The position numbers were made by a program, and so were the translations under genes. Below, piece after piece: positions 23,801 to 38,800 of a stretch of DNA of 64,000 bases (positions within the stretch are counted from its first letter, which is position 1; every line of letters starts with the position of its first letter). The DNA is from Chaetoderma sp. LZ-2023a (taxonomy: Eukaryota > Mollusca > Caudofoveata > Chaetodermatida > Chaetodermatidae): the NCBI GenBank assembly GCA_034401795.1, contig CM067369.1, positions 90,820,579 to 90,884,578 of the forward strand. The letters run 5' to 3'. The notes beneath the pieces are model-generated. The model was not told the origin of the DNA, ran no database searches, and saw nothing but the letters and a program-made list of their open reading frames with translations.

Positions 23801-26800
23801 TGCACACTTTATAGTTGCTTTCAAAGTGTAAGATTTACATGTAAGAAAAATCAACAGAACGCAAAATACAATCATGTCAACCAAATCAAAAAAGAAAAAT
23901 TAACTCTGCCTGACCTTGTTATTAATTGAAATTGCTAAAGTTCTCTAGAATTAAAAAGAACAAGAACGACAATCAGATTACTAAAGTATGACCACCATTC
24001 CGTCAAGCACAACCTCCTACCAAAGATTGGTCACCGTGACCTTGACCTCAAAATCGAAACACCAAGGACAACATCCCACCCAAGATTAGTAATGATCCCT
24101 TCAATCGAACTCGAGTTATCATCCGGAAACAATATTACATCATTAATTAGGTCATTGTGGCCTTAACCTTTGACCCTTTGGCGCAAAAATTGATATGGCT
24201 CTTCAGACTACCAAGAACAAGCTCCCACACCAGATTGGTAATGATCCCTTCAATAGAACACAAGTTATCATCCGGAAACGCAATATTACATAATTCATTA
24301 GGTCACCGTGACCTTAATCTTTGACCGTTTGATGCTGAAATGGATAGGGTTCTTTGGACCACAAATGACAAGCTCCCATGCCAGAGTGGTAACGATCCCT
24401 TCAATAAAACTCGAGTTATCATCCGGAAATGAAACCTGAATGGACGGACAAAGCAAACGCTATATAACCCCATATATTTAGGGGGGGGGGGGCATAATTA
24501 TGTTCGTCGATTATTTCCTAACATTCTGTAACTAAATATATACTTGGTATTTCATGACAGACTCAGGGTTTGCAGTGAAAGAAAGAAAATTATATGGCGA
24601 GTCAACAAAGTAACTAGCTGGTTTTCTCAATGACACTGGTGTTACCTCGCTGTTGTTAGCTTGTTTATCGTAGCGGTTTGCGGTGTAATTAGTCAACATG
24701 TGCATGGCACAGTGGAATATAAACACAATGTACACACGCCTGAATTGATTATAATTGTACTCATGTACTGCTAAAATGCGACGGAAAAGTACACACCTTA
24801 GACTTTAAACAGACATGAAATTTTTGACGATTTTCCGATTTTACCTCAATTACATCTAAAATAAATCGAACTTCACGATTAAATCGAAACAGCGCTCAAG
24901 CATACAATGAACCTTCAAGTTGAGCTAAGCGCAAAATATTATTGTTGAAATTTTGTTTGTCATTATAACACTGACCTTGACCTTTTGATGTCAAATGATT
25001 GTGTCATCCCCTCTCATTACAAGGAAGCATATGTCCATATTTGTGCCCTGTATGTAGTGTTACATGACGGTTTTATGTTATATCGCGATATTTTGGTATC
25101 AACAAAACCATATCGATATGACTAACTGTATAGCTATGATAACAGTATTCTTTATAATATAGGTACACCATCAAGCCCTGCCTGTATGCTTAACCAAACA
25201 TTAGATATAAATTGCTACGTTGAGCTAAACACAAAATCCAAAAGTTTTATCAAGGACACAGTGACCGTGACCATTTCACCAAATGTGCCATGTGTCATGC
25301 CCTCACATTATAAAGCAGCGTGTGTCAAAGTTTGGATCCAGCATGATTAAGCAAACATGACACATAAATGGCAACAGGAATTCCACGGAATGAAATGTCT
25401 CGCCTGTCACCTGTCTGTCACAGTGGCATTGACCTTTGACCTTGTGACCGCCATGTTATCATGCTGCTCCTAACATTATAGGTAACAATCTATTCAAGCT
25501 TAGTTCCAATAGGATTAACCAATCCTGAAAGATAAATGATTTGCTGAATGTAAAAACTTATGGTTCAAAAAGCAGAGCTAATATATCAATATTAGAATGG
25601 CCTTGACTTTTGACCTAGTTTAGTCCATGTCGCCATCCTTTATCCTCTTGGCATAAGCAACCATGTACCCCAGTTGCGTTCCATTAGGGTTAAGCAATCC
25701 CGAAATATAACATAAGATTTGGTGAGGCTAAAAACGTAACAATGTTTTGTAGAGGACAGAATGACCGTGACCTTCGACGTTGTCACTTCAGTGTCAGCAT
25801 GCTGCTTCCTAACATTATAGGTAACACTGTATCCAAGTTTAGTTCCAATAGGAACAACAAATCCTGAAAGATAAGGCAAGACGTTTTGCTTAATGCAAAA
25901 ACTTAAAACTTGTATCAAGGTCAAGTGTGTCCAAGTTTTCATTCAGTATGCTTAAACCAACATGAGATATGAACTGCTAAGTTGAGCTAAATGTAAATTG
26001 TTAATGTTGAAAAAATAAGGCTTTACCAATGCCAGTGACTGTAACCTTTGACCTCTTGACCCAATGACATTGCAGGAAATGTCAATTTCCCTTTCTCCGA
26101 GATCTAACAATACTCACCATTCTGTTACTTCTGATATACAGCTGGCCCTGACAGCAGCTCTAGGATTATAGACTTAGAAAGCTTTACCGACTCCTGGGAA
26201 CCGTGTACTCGGCTCCCAACTGCCGAGTACCCGTTTACCATAGAGCTCATATTGTTTGCATAGCCACCAAACAAGAGAAAACTATGGCTTGCCTCCGTGG
26301 GGCTGGGAGGCTGGGTCCGTAACAGAATGGTGAGTATTGTTAGATCTCGGAGAAAGGGAAATTGACATTTCCTGCATTCTCCTTCGATCAATACTCACCA
26401 TTCTGTTACTTCTGATATACACCAGATTTGATCAGTAACCTGGTGGGAAGGGGCAAGCCATAAATGCAAATTTTGCCCCTTGGAGAAAGATTTTAGACTT
26501 CAAACTTGACTAACGGAGACCTAAAAGGACCGTCAAGTTCACGGAACCGAATCACATTCGCGTCACAGTCCCCCACCCTTTTTCCTCCTAAGAAAAGGGA
26601 GAGAACTAACGAACATGTATCTCGCCTGAAAACACAAATATGCCAAGAGGGTTAACTGCTCCCTGCATACTCCATGTATTAGCCTGGGAATGAGCATGAA
26701 TATATAAGATGAATGAACATGATACATATCCATAATACAAAAAACTCTCACTATTGAATTACCTTATGATAATTGGACTTCAGACGTACCGCCTCCAACC

Positions 26801-29800
26801 ATTCACCGGTTCGGCCATCAGTGACACAATCTGGTTGACATCCTCTCGCCTGACCATGCCTGCTTTAGGTTCTTTTCTTACCGAAGTGAGAAAAGGGTGA
26901 AAAGCAGTGTGGTCACTAACTATCGTTTCAAAACAGCTAAAGCGAGTGGATTGGCTGAGTCTGACACATCCCTCATATAGTAATCCGTGAATGAGGACTC
27001 ACAGTGCCATTGTGCAACGGCCATGATGTCCTATAACGGAACACCATTGTAAAGGGCGGTCGAGGCGGCTATTCCTCTGACATTGTCTGCCCTTACGCCT
27101 TGCACCTGGTGCCCAGTCGCCATCTCGTGAGTAGTCTGAATGCATTCGACCACCCAACGAGAGATAGTATCCATGGATGCGGTGCCATAAGACTTTTTAT
27201 GGCAGATCCACAGATGTCTATCGTTCGACCGTAACGAGTCAGTCCGTTTCTTGTACTTAGTCAAAGCACGGACCGGGCACCAGACACTGGCATCACGATC
27301 AAACCTAGTTAACTTCGGTATAATGATCGGTTTGCCGGGATATCTCAAAGATTGGTTCTTTGACATAACCTCTGCTCTTGGCAGAAGACGCAGACCTTCT
27401 CCAGAAACAATAAATCGGTTCCTCTCTGCCGAAAGCGCATGGATCTCACTGCGCCTTCTAGCTGAGGAAGCTGCCAATAGAAAGACCGCCTTTAGAGTCA
27501 AATGCTTTAGACTAGCCGAACGCAACGGTTCGAAAGGGTGCTTGGCCAGTACATTAAGCACTAAAGATAGACTCCAGGCTGGAATGACTACCGGTTGTCT
27601 CGGTCGGAGATTGCTCATTCCCTTCAACATCACATTTAACTGGGCCACCTCTGGACTATCCCTGTTGGCTAGACAAGGGATAACTGATGCCAAAGCTGAT
27701 TTGTATCCAGCAACTGTGACGGGAGCTAGTCCTCAAAAGAACAGCTCACAGAGAAAGTCTGCTATTTGCGGATAGTGGATTGAAAGGTATAAATACCCTT
27801 TTCTTCACACCAGTCTGCAAATCTGTTAACCTTGTTGTTATATGACTTGAAGGTTGACCTCCTTCTCGCAGCCGCGATGAAATCAGCAGCCTGTCGAGAA
27901 AAGCCTTCCGACGTGGAACGTTGTTTGATAACATCCACGCAGTCATTGAACATTTCGGGACGCTCGTGTAGGAAGCGTCCCTTGGCCTGGGAGATTATGT
28001 TCGGAATCTCGGGCAATTGCACAGGATTTTCCACCAGCAGATCTAGAAGATCCGTGAACCACGCCCTGCTCGGCCAATACGGCGCTATTAGCAGGACCAG
28101 ACACGGTTCCTCCCTGACCTTCACCAAAACCTTCGGTAGAAGAATGGTGGGTGGGTACGCGTAAGCGTGCATCCCTCTCCAGCTTATCGCCAGAGCGTCT
28201 GTATCGACGGCATTTGGATCTGTAATCGGCGAGACATATGTCATGATTTGAGCATTTTCCTTTGTGGCGAACAAGTCCACGTTGGGTTTGCCCCAATGCT
28301 CGAAGATCCGTCGCAGAACTGGAGGGTTGAGGGACCATTCTGTTGGCAGGATTCTCTGTCTGCGAGACAAAGCATCCGCCAGAATGTTCAATCGGCCAGG
28401 AATACGAGCTACTTTCAAAACAACCGAGTAATTCCTGCACCATTGAATCAAGTGCCACACCCTGATACACAGAGTGGGCGACCTGGTCCCGCCTTGGCGA
28501 TTTATATATGATACTACTGTCGAATTGACCGACCGTATCAATATCACCCTGCCCCTGATCATCGGAAGGAACTCTTCCAACGCCAGTTCCACTGCCATCA
28601 TTTCCAACAGATTGATATGCAGCTGACTCTCCGGGAGAGTCCATGTGCCCGAGACCTGGTTCTCCCAGGCAGGCACCCCACCCTTCCAGCGATGCATCCG
28701 TGTAGACGGACAGCTGGGGCCGGGGTAGGTGCAGCGAAACCCCTAATAGGAGATTCTGACGCTGTTTCCACCATAGAAGATGCGATATTATCGGCTCCAA
28801 AACTGGCAACAGTTTTGACAGGGGTTCTGTTCTCTGTTTCCACAGAGACATCAGATACAACTGGATAGGCCTTCGCATTAGAGCATCGTACGGGATAACC
28901 TGCTCCATGGAGACCATCATGCCCAGCATCTGAAGGAACCGCCTCGCCTTGAATGTGGTTTCCCACTCGAAAACTCTTGAGGATGGCTAACAGAGACACC
29001 ACTCTGGGCTCTGACGGGTAAACCCTGCCCTCCTCGAGGTCGAATCGCATCCCCAAATAAACGAAACGTTGAGTGGGCGTCAACTCGGATTTCTCCTCGT
29101 TGACTATGCAGCGTAGATCTGAAAGTAACTTCAGAGTCAGAGCAGTATCCACGTTCAACCTGGCTGCCGAGTCTGCCTTAAGCAGCCAGTCGTCTATGTA
29201 GGTGTGTAGCGCCACGTTCTCTTTTCTGAGAAACGCTGTCACCGCAAGGACCACTCTTGTGAAAACCCTCGGAGCTGTCGACAGGCCAAACGGGAGACTG
29301 TAAACTCCCATACTTGATTTTGAAACGCAAATCTCAGAAACCTGTGCCAACTCCGATTCATAGGAATGTGGAAATATGCATTTTTCATATCGATCGATAC
29401 ACACCACATTCCTTTCCTCAATCCCGCATTACCGACCTCGGCGTTTCCATCTGGAACCGAGGCGTATGGATAAACCAATTTAATGGCCTGAGATTGAGTA
29501 TGGGTCTCCATCCCCCTGTGCTCTTGGGGACAAGGAACATGTTTGAATAGAAGCCTGGAGTGTTTCGATTTGCTGGTTTTATTGCTCCCTTCAGAAGCAA
29601 ACCTGACACTTCCTTTTGAACGGCTTCTAACTTGTCTGGCTCCCTTGGTACGGGTGTCCAGACAGGTGCCAAAGACAGATTTTGTGGTGGAAAGTCCCAC
29701 CACTCCGGCATGTAACCCTGGGATAACCATCCCAGGACCAGACTGTCTGACGTCACACCTTGCCAGGCCTCGACGAAACGCATGAGCTTTCCACCCACCA

Positions 29801-32800
29801 TAGACGCCTCGACGTCTAACGGGGTTGTCCGGCTTGCAGTCCGCCCCCCCACACCCCACTCTTTCTTAACGAGAGAGAGAGAGAACCATTTCGTTCTAGG
29901 CACGACGGGTATAACTGGCACCGCTGTTCCTGTCGCACAGGCGCGGTCCAGGCGGATATGAAGGGAGCTTTCGTACCCTCAGGTACGCTTCGGCCCCTTC
30001 TGTCCGCCCTTTGAGGCCTTACCCTTACCCTTCCCCTTCCCGCCTCTAGGGCGGTCAGGAGCAACATTGGGGAGGGTAGGCGCCTCTACAACCTTCCTGG
30101 GCTTCTTCGCCGGCCGAGGCTCTGAAACCCCAGCTGAAGCAGAAGTCGCAACAGGCCTAGCTTTCGCCTTGCCCGTATGCTTCTTCTGCTCCTTTGAAGG
30201 TTGTCCTGTTAGCGGTTTCCCCACAGGCCCTAGTGCATGCGCTTGCCGCACTAGCTCTAGCTGTAGGTTTACCGCTAACCGATTCTGCGCGATACTGGCG
30301 GTATCCTCTAAGATGGCCCACGCTTGGCCACCGAAGATGCTAGGCCCTGTCAGGGGTGTCCCAAGGAGACGCTCTCTGACTGCCGTAGCCGGACGCATAT
30401 GGTCAATGACCATTTGCCTCCTGGATTTCGTCACACGCGCTTGCACCCTTGCCAATGCGTCCATCGACAGCACCAGGCCGTCATTGACACATGAAAGCGC
30501 CACAGGTGGCACAGGGTGGCCTGCCCCGCTTCAGCCCACACCGACTGAAGGAGACGATAAGAGTGGTTGACAGCGCTCATCGCTGCCCCCACACCCTCAT
30601 CGCATAGGGACAGGACTTCTTCCTGGTGTACCTGAGACTTGTCCACAAGTGCCGGACCGGGGTGACCCGGCACGGCACTCTGGACGCCCAGTACCCATCG
30701 GTCATCCTCCGTGACCGACGGGACTACACCATACCTGTCGTATTCCCCCCGCGGAATACGACATCTTGCCCGCACCTCCCTGGAGGCCGCAGGGAGCTGA
30801 CCCTTGGTCATCAGTTGTTTGCTATAAATAGCATCCAACCATTCTATGAACCGTGGATCCAGTCCCACTGACTGGATCCGGGCCGCGGGCAAAATCCCCG
30901 TCCTGATCGACGCAACCGACGGACGGGGCGCATCTTCATCGGCCGTGGCCGAAACCACAGACGGGTCAACCCTGGCTAGCCACGCCAGAGCATCTGACCA
31001 ATCTACCTCCGATGAAGACACCCCCGCAAACACGTCACCCGTTGACGTGCTCACGGGTCTGCCAGCCACGGCCTCCCAGCAAGGAGCCACGGCTGACACG
31101 CCAGGCACTCCGGTACCACACGGTTCCGCCGCCACCCCATGAACGGTCCATGGGGTAGGTCCGCACGGAAAACCGTACGGACCCGTAGCAGTCGCGGAAC
31201 CATAGCCGGACACGGGCGCCCACGGCACCCCACGTCCGACTGCCGGACCAGGCGAGATAGGTGAGTACCACGCCCGGCCCGGCACACCCGTTCCCGTGAC
31301 GGCTGGTGCCAAACCAAGCCGCACGGAACCGGTGCACGGTAACGGATTTGCCTCAGCCACAGGCGGAGCCGCTGACCTGGCTTGCGCCAAACCAGACAAA
31401 TGGAGGCCGGTTCCGTCTAGGACGGAATCAACCTCCATATTCTCCACCTGCGGCTTCACGGGCCGCAGCAACCTCTCTTCCTCGGCCTCCTCGTCTTCAG
31501 ACTCCGAAGAGTCGTCACTAGACGAGTCAACCGTGGAACCGTCCTGGCGGACAGCTCCCACACCTGACGGACCGGCCACCGCTACTGGACCACCCGGAGG
31601 TGGCCGCAGAGAAACAGAAACCCGTCTGGCCGAAGCCAGACGGGACTGCCAGGGGGCCGTACGAGACGGCCCCCTCAGTAACCAGTCCAGAATCCTGTCC
31701 GAGGACAGGATCCGTACCAGGCATGGGGAGAAACTGCCCCCCAACCTTTGGTAGCAGGGACGACACCAGCGTGGTCAGAACGCTATGCAGAAAATCCCTG
31801 CAGAGCCGGACCAAACCACGCCGTCGGTGCCATCTTCGCCACCTCCAGCTGGGGACGTGGAGCACCCGCACCGGCTGAACCGGGCGCTCCACGATTTACT
31901 CTCGGACCGCCTGACCCCGCGTCAGACCCAGCCAAGTCCTTCTGGGCAAGGAACGTAACCATCGTTTCGACGGACCACACTGCACAAACATTACACCTAT
32001 GATCTATATTACACAGGGCACACCTAAAACAGACATGGTCCTTGAACATTACACGGACAAACTTATGGCAGTCGTCACATGATGGCGGGGCTGGCTTGGC
32101 CTATAAAATAAGCACAAACCTACAATAAACAAGCGGAACGAGACCCGGATGGAAGGCAGACAATTAATTTTCAAATAATTTGACTCATAAATTAACCGTA
32201 ACCTCCCCGCACCCCACCCCGCCACGTTACAACAACGATCGCATTGATTATGACGACAAGTACGCGGCGGGCACAACACACCCATAATAGATCCTCCAGG
32301 ATGTGTAACGGCTCCAGGAATCATATCGCATAGCATTCAGGGTATATTTACTAATCAATATAAATTATACTCCTAACGAACGCAGCACGATATGTGAAGA
32401 AAACAACAAAATGTATAACAAAACTGCTGTCTCACACGGTAAAACCGCAGACCACACATCTACTCAAGAATTTTGAAACCACCGATCATTGCAAACCGAT
32501 CGTGATCGCACGTAAACTTGATCATTCTAAAGTTTCCGGTACCATTTTTAGTACGCAGCACCCAGAATAAGATGCGCGAATTAATGAAAAATTTTTCTTC
32601 ACATAAACATCCGAGCGACCGGGTGTGACGTCACCCGCTCGGATTCTACGGAGAACGACGTCAGCCGATATTCGTGTTAGAAATACCGTAGCAAACACCT
32701 ATTTTCATATCTACCGATCGCCTGTTGGGGTTTAAAGAAGGCGATCGTCTGGCATATATCGTTGTTAGCACACGTCCCAGATTCTATGGGGTCATAAATT

Positions 32801-35800
32801 GGAACATGCGACACAACGAAATTTAGAGACCTAAGTCTTTTAACTATGGATAATAAAGAACAATACAACCTGGTTGTCTTGGGCGGTATTCTCCATAGTC
32901 CTTAGTTAATCCTTTCAGAACACACAAACTATCACTGATTAAAGACTTAGATTATTTTAAAACACTAAAATCCTTAATGCAAAAAGCATGTATTGCTCTT
33001 GTCGCTATGCAAACAAGAATGAGCTCTATGGTAAACGGGTACTCGCAGTTGGGAGCCGAGTACCCGGTTCCCAGGAGTCGGTAAAGCTTTCTAAGTCTAT
33101 AATCCTAGAGCCGCTGTCAGGGCCAGCTGTATATCAGAAGTAACAGAATGGTGAGTATTGATCGAAGGAGAATGCAGGAAATGTCAATTTCCCTTTCTCC
33201 GAGATCTAACAATACTCACCATTCTGTTACTTCTGATATACAGCTGGCCCTGACAGCGGCTCTAGGATTATAGACTTAGAAAGCTTTACCGACTCCTGGG
33301 AACCGGGTACCCGGCTCCCCACTGCCGAGTACCCGTTTACCATAGAGCTCATATTGTTTGCATAGCCACCAAACAAGAGAAAACTATGGCTTGCCTCCGT
33401 GGGGCTGGGAGGCTGGGTCCGTAACAGAATGGTGAGTATTGTTAGATCTCGGAGAATGCAGGAAATGTCAATTTCCCTTTCTCCGAGATCTAACAATACT
33501 CACCATTCTGTTACTTCTGATATACAGCTGGCCCTGACAGCGGCTCTAGGATTATAGACTTAGAAAGCTTTACCGACTCCTGGGAACCGGGTACTCGGCT
33601 CCCAACTGCCGAGTACCCGTTTACCATAGAGCTCATATTGTTTGCATAGCCACCAAACAAGAGAAAACTATGGCTTGCCTCCGTGGGGCTGGGAGGCTGG
33701 GTCCGTAACAGAATGGTGAGTATTGTTAGATCTCGGAGAAAGGGAAATTGACATTTCCTGCATTCTCCTTCGATCAATACTCACCATTCTGTTACTTCTG
33801 ATATACACCAGATTTGATCAGTAACCTGGTGGGAAGGGGCAAGCCATAAATGCTAATTTTGCCCCTTGGAGAAAGATTTTAGACTTCAAACTTGACTAAC
33901 GGAGACCTAAAAGGACCGTCAAGTTCACGGAACCGAATCACATTCGCGTCACAGTCCTCCCCCCTTTTTCCTCCTAAGAAAAGGGAGAGAACTAACGAAC
34001 ATGTATCTCGCCTGAAAACACAAATATGCCAAGAGGGTTAACTGCTCCCTGCATACTCCATGTATTAGCCTGGGAATGAGCATGAATATATAAGATGAAT
34101 GAACATGATACATATCCATAATACAAAAAACTCTCACTATTGAATTACCTTATGATAATTGGACTTCAGACGTACCGCCTCCAACCATTCACCGGTTCGG
34201 CCATCAGTGACACAATCTGGTTGACATCCTCTCGCCTGACCATGCCTGCTTTAGGTTCTTTTCTTACCGAAGTGAGAAAAGGGTGAAAAGCAGTGTGGTC
34301 ACTAACTATCGTTTCAAAACAGCTAAAGCGAGTGGATTGGCTGAGTCTGACACATCCCTCATATAGTAATCCGTGAATGAGGACTCACAGTGCCATTGTG
34401 CAACGGCCATGATGTCCTATAACGGAACACCATTGTAAAGGGCGGTCGAGGCGGCTATTCCTCTGACATTGTCTGCCCTTACGCCTTGCACCTGGTGCCC
34501 AGTCGCCATCTCGTGAGTAGTCTGAATGCATTCGACCACCCAACGAGAGATAGTATCCATGGATGCGGCGCCATAAGACTTTTTATGGCAGATCCACAGA
34601 TGTCTATCGTTCGACCGTAACGAGTCAGTCCGTTTCTTGTACTTAGTCAAAGCACGGACCGGGCACCAGACACTGGCATCACGATCAAACCTAGTTAACT
34701 TCGGTATAATGATCGGTTTGCCGGGATATCTCAAAGATTGGTTCTTTGACATAACCTCTGCTCTTGGCAGAAGACGCAGACCTTCTCCAGAAACAATAAA
34801 TCGGTTCCTCTCTGCCGAAAGCGCATGGATCTCACTGCGCCTTCTAGCTGAGGAAGCTGCCAATAGAAAGACCGCCTTTAGAGTCAAATGCTTTAGACTA
34901 GCCGAACGCAACGGTTCGAAAGGGTGCTTGGCCAGTACATTAAGCACTAAAGATAGACTCCAGGCTGGAATGACTACCGGTTGTCTCGGTCGGAGATTGC
35001 TCATTCCCTTCAACATCACATTTAACTGGGCCACCTCTGGACTATCCCTGTTGGCTAGACAAGGGATAACTGATGCCAAAGCTGACTTGTATCCAGCAAC
35101 TGTGACGGGAGCTAGTCCTCAAAAGAACAGCTCACAGAGAAAGTCTGCTATTTGCTGATAGTGGATTGAAAGGTATCAATACCCTTTTCTTCACACCAGT
35201 CTGCAAATCTGTTAACCTTGTTGTTATATGACTTGAAGGTTGACCTCCTTCTCGCAGCCGCGATGAAATCAGCAGCCTGTCGAGAAAAGCCTTCCGACGT
35301 GGAACGTTGTTTGACAACATCCACGCAGTCAATTTGAACATTTCGGGACGCTCGTGTAGGAAGCGTCCCTTGGCCTGGGAGATTATGTTCGGAATCTCGG
35401 GCAACTGCACAGGATTTTCCACCAGCAGATCTAGAAGATCCGTGAACCACGCCCTGCTCGGCCAATACGGCGCTATTAGCAGGACCAGACACGGTTCCTC
35501 CCTGACCTTCACCAATACCTTCGGTAGAAGAATGGTGGGTGGATACGCGTAAGCGTGCATCCCTCTCCAGCTTATCGCCAGAGCGTCTGTATCGACGGCA
35601 TTTGGATCTGGAATCGGCGAGACATATGTCATGATTTGAGCATTTTCCTTTGTGGCGAACAAGTCCACGTTGGGTTTGCCCCAATGCTCGAAGATCCGTC
35701 GTAGAACTGGAGGGTTGAGGGACCATTCTGTTGGCAGGATTCTCTGTCTGCGAGACAAAGCATCCGCCAGAATGTTCAATCGGCCAGGAATATGAGCTGC

Positions 35801-38800
35801 TTTCAAAACAACCGAGTAATTCCTGCACCATTGAATCAAGTGCCACACCCTGATGCACAGGGTGGGCGACCTGGTCCCTCCTTGGCGATTTATATATGAT
35901 ACTACTGTCGAATTGTCCGACCGTATCAATATCACCTTGCCCCTGATCATCGGAAGGAACTCTTCCAACGCCAGTTCCACTGCCATCATTTCCAACAGAT
36001 TGATATGCAGCTGACTCTCCGGGAGAGTCCATGTGCCCGAGACCTGGTGTTCTCCCAGGCAGGCACCCCACCCTTCCAGCGATGCATCCGTGTAAACGGA
36101 CAGCTGGGGGTGGGGTAGGTGCAGCGAAACCCCTAATAGGAGATTCTGACGCTGTTTCCACCATAGAAGATGCGATATTATCGGCTCCAAAACTGGCACC
36201 AGTTTTGACAGGGGTTCTGTTCTCTGTTTCCACAGAGACATCAGATACAACTGGATAGGTCTTCACATTAGAGCAGCGTACGGGATAACCTGCTCCATGG
36301 AGACCATCATGCCCAGCATCTGAAGGAACCGCCTTGCCTGAATGTGGTTTCCCACTCGAAAACTCCCGAGGATGGCTAACAGAGACACCACTCTGGGCTC
36401 TGACGGGTAAACCCTGCCCTCCTCGAGGTCGAATCGCATCCCCAAATAAACGAAATGTTGAGTGGGCGTCAACTCGGATTTCTCCTCGTTGACTATCCAG
36501 CCTAGATCTGAAAGTAACTTCAGAGTCAGAGCAGTATCCACGTTCAACCTGGCTGCCGAGTCTGCCTTGAGCAGCCAGTCGTCTATGTAGGTGTGTAGCG
36601 CCACGTTCTCTTTTCTGAGAAACGCTGTCACCGCAAGGACCACTCTTGTGAAAACCCTCGGAGCTGTCGACAGGCCAAACGGGAGAACTGTAAACTCCCA
36701 TACTTGATTCTGAAACGCAAATCTCAGAAACCTGTGCCAACTCCGATTGATCGGAATGTGGAAATATGCATCTTTCAGATCGATCGATACACACCACATT
36801 CCTTTCCTCAATCCCGCCATTACCGACCTCGGTGTTTCCATCTGGAACCGAGGCGTATGGATAAACCAATTTAATGGCCTGAGATTGAGTATGGGTCTCC
36901 ATCCCCCCGTGCTCTTGGGGACAAGGAACATGTTTGAATAGAAGCCTGGAGTGTTCCGGTTTGCTGGTTTTATTGCTCCCTTCAGAAGCAAACCCGACAC
37001 TTCCTTTTGAACGGCTTCTAACTTGTCTGGCTCCCTTGGTACGGGTGTCCAGACTGGTGCCAAAGACAGATTTTGTGGCGGAAAGTCCCACCACTCCGGC
37101 ATGTAACCCTGGGATAACCATCCCAGGACCAGACTGTCTGACGTCACACCTCGCCAAACCTCGACGAAACGCATGAGCCTTCCACCCACCATAGACGCCT
37201 CGACGTCTAACGGGGTTGTCCGGCTCGCAGTCCGCCCCCCCCCCCCTTTCTTAACGAGAGAGAGTGAGAACCATTTCGTTCTAGGTACGACGGGTATAAC
37301 TGGCACCGCTGTTCCTGTCGCACAGGTGCGGTCCAGGCGGATATGAAGGGAGCTTGCGTACCCTCAGGTACGCTTCGGCCCCTTCTGTCCGCCCTTTGAG
37401 GCCTTACCCTTACCCTTCCCCTTGCCCTTACCACCTCTAGGGCGGTCAGGAGCAACATTGGGGAGGGTAGGCGCCTCTACAGCCTTCCTGGGTTTCTTCG
37501 CCGGCGGCGGCTCCGAGAACCCAGCCGAAACAGACGTCGCAATAGGCCTGGCTTTCGCCTTGCCCTTATGCTTTTTCTGTTTCTTTGAAGGCTGTCCGGT
37601 TAGCGGCTTGCCCACAGCCCCTAGTGCGTGCGCTTGCCGCACCAGCTCTAGCTGGAGATTTACCGCTAACCGATTCTGCGCAATACTGGCGGTGTCCTCT
37701 AAGATGGCCCGCGCTTGGCCACCAAAGATGCTAGGCCCTGTCAGGGGCGTCCCAAGAAGACGCTCCCTGACTGCCGTAGCCGGACGCATATGGTCAATGA
37801 CCATTTGCCTCCTGGACTTCGTCACACGCGCTTGCACCCTTGCCAATGCGTCCATTGACAGCACCAAGCCGTCATTAACGCACGATAGCGCCACAGGTGG
37901 CACAGGGTGGCCTGCCCCCGCTTCAGCCCACACCGACTGAAGTAGACGATAGGAGTGATTGACAGCGCTCATGGCTGCCCTCACACCCTCATCGCATAGG
38001 GCCAGGACTTCTTCCTGGTGTACCTGGGCCTTATCCACTAGTGCCGGACCGGGACCACCCGACCCGGCACTCTGGACGCCCAGTACCCATCGGTCATCCT
38101 CCGTGACCGACGGGACTACACCATACCTGTCGTATTCACCCCGCGGAATACGGCACCTTGCCCGCACCTCCCTGGAGGCCGCAGGGAGCTGACCCTTGGT
38201 CATTAGTTGTTTACTATAAATAGCATCCAACAAATCAATGAACCGTGGATCCAGTCCCACTGACTGGATCCGGGCCGCGGGCAAAATCCCCGTCCTAATC
38301 GACGCAACCGACGGACGGGGCGCATCTTCATCGGCCGTGGCCGAAACCACAGACGGGTCAACTCTGGCTAGCCACGCCAGAGCATCAGACCAATCTAACT
38401 CCGAAGAAGATACCCCCGCAAACACGTCACCCGTTGACATGCTTACGGGTCTGCCAGCCATGGCCTCCCGGCCAGGAGCCACGGCTGACACGCCAGGCAC
38501 TCCGCTACCACATGGTTCCGCCGCCACCCCATGAAACACTCCGGTCCATGGGGTAGGTCCGCACGGAAAACCGTACGGACCCGTAACCGTCGCGGAACCA
38601 TAGCCGGCCACGGGCGCCAACGGCACCCCATGTCCGGCTGCCGGACCAGGCGAGATAGGTGAGTACCACGCCTGGCCCGGCACACCGGTTCCCCTGACGG
38701 CTGGTGACAAACCAAGCCGCGCGGAACCGGTGCACGGTAACGGATTGGCCTCAGCCGCAGGCGGAGCCGCTGACCTGGCTTGCGCCAAACCAGACAAATG

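Larger units (their letters stand above)
26376..33173 (-). mobile_element. DIRS-like element A (young, broken)
   Basis: 6.8 kb with all parts in order on the minus strand: leader, gag-like, RT, RNase H, recombinase. More damaged than B, with several (perhaps ten) breaks. Nearly identical to B in sequence. Confidence 0.88.

Noticed and set aside
30067-31892. Several long plus-strand open frames over the DIRS gag
   Set aside because: GC-rich antisense frames of the gag region with no independent motif.
35148-37157. Long open frame (669 codons) overlapping the RT of DIRS element B
   Set aside because: Mostly an alternative frame over RT and RNase H; only its last part carries recombinase text. 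Not an extra protein.
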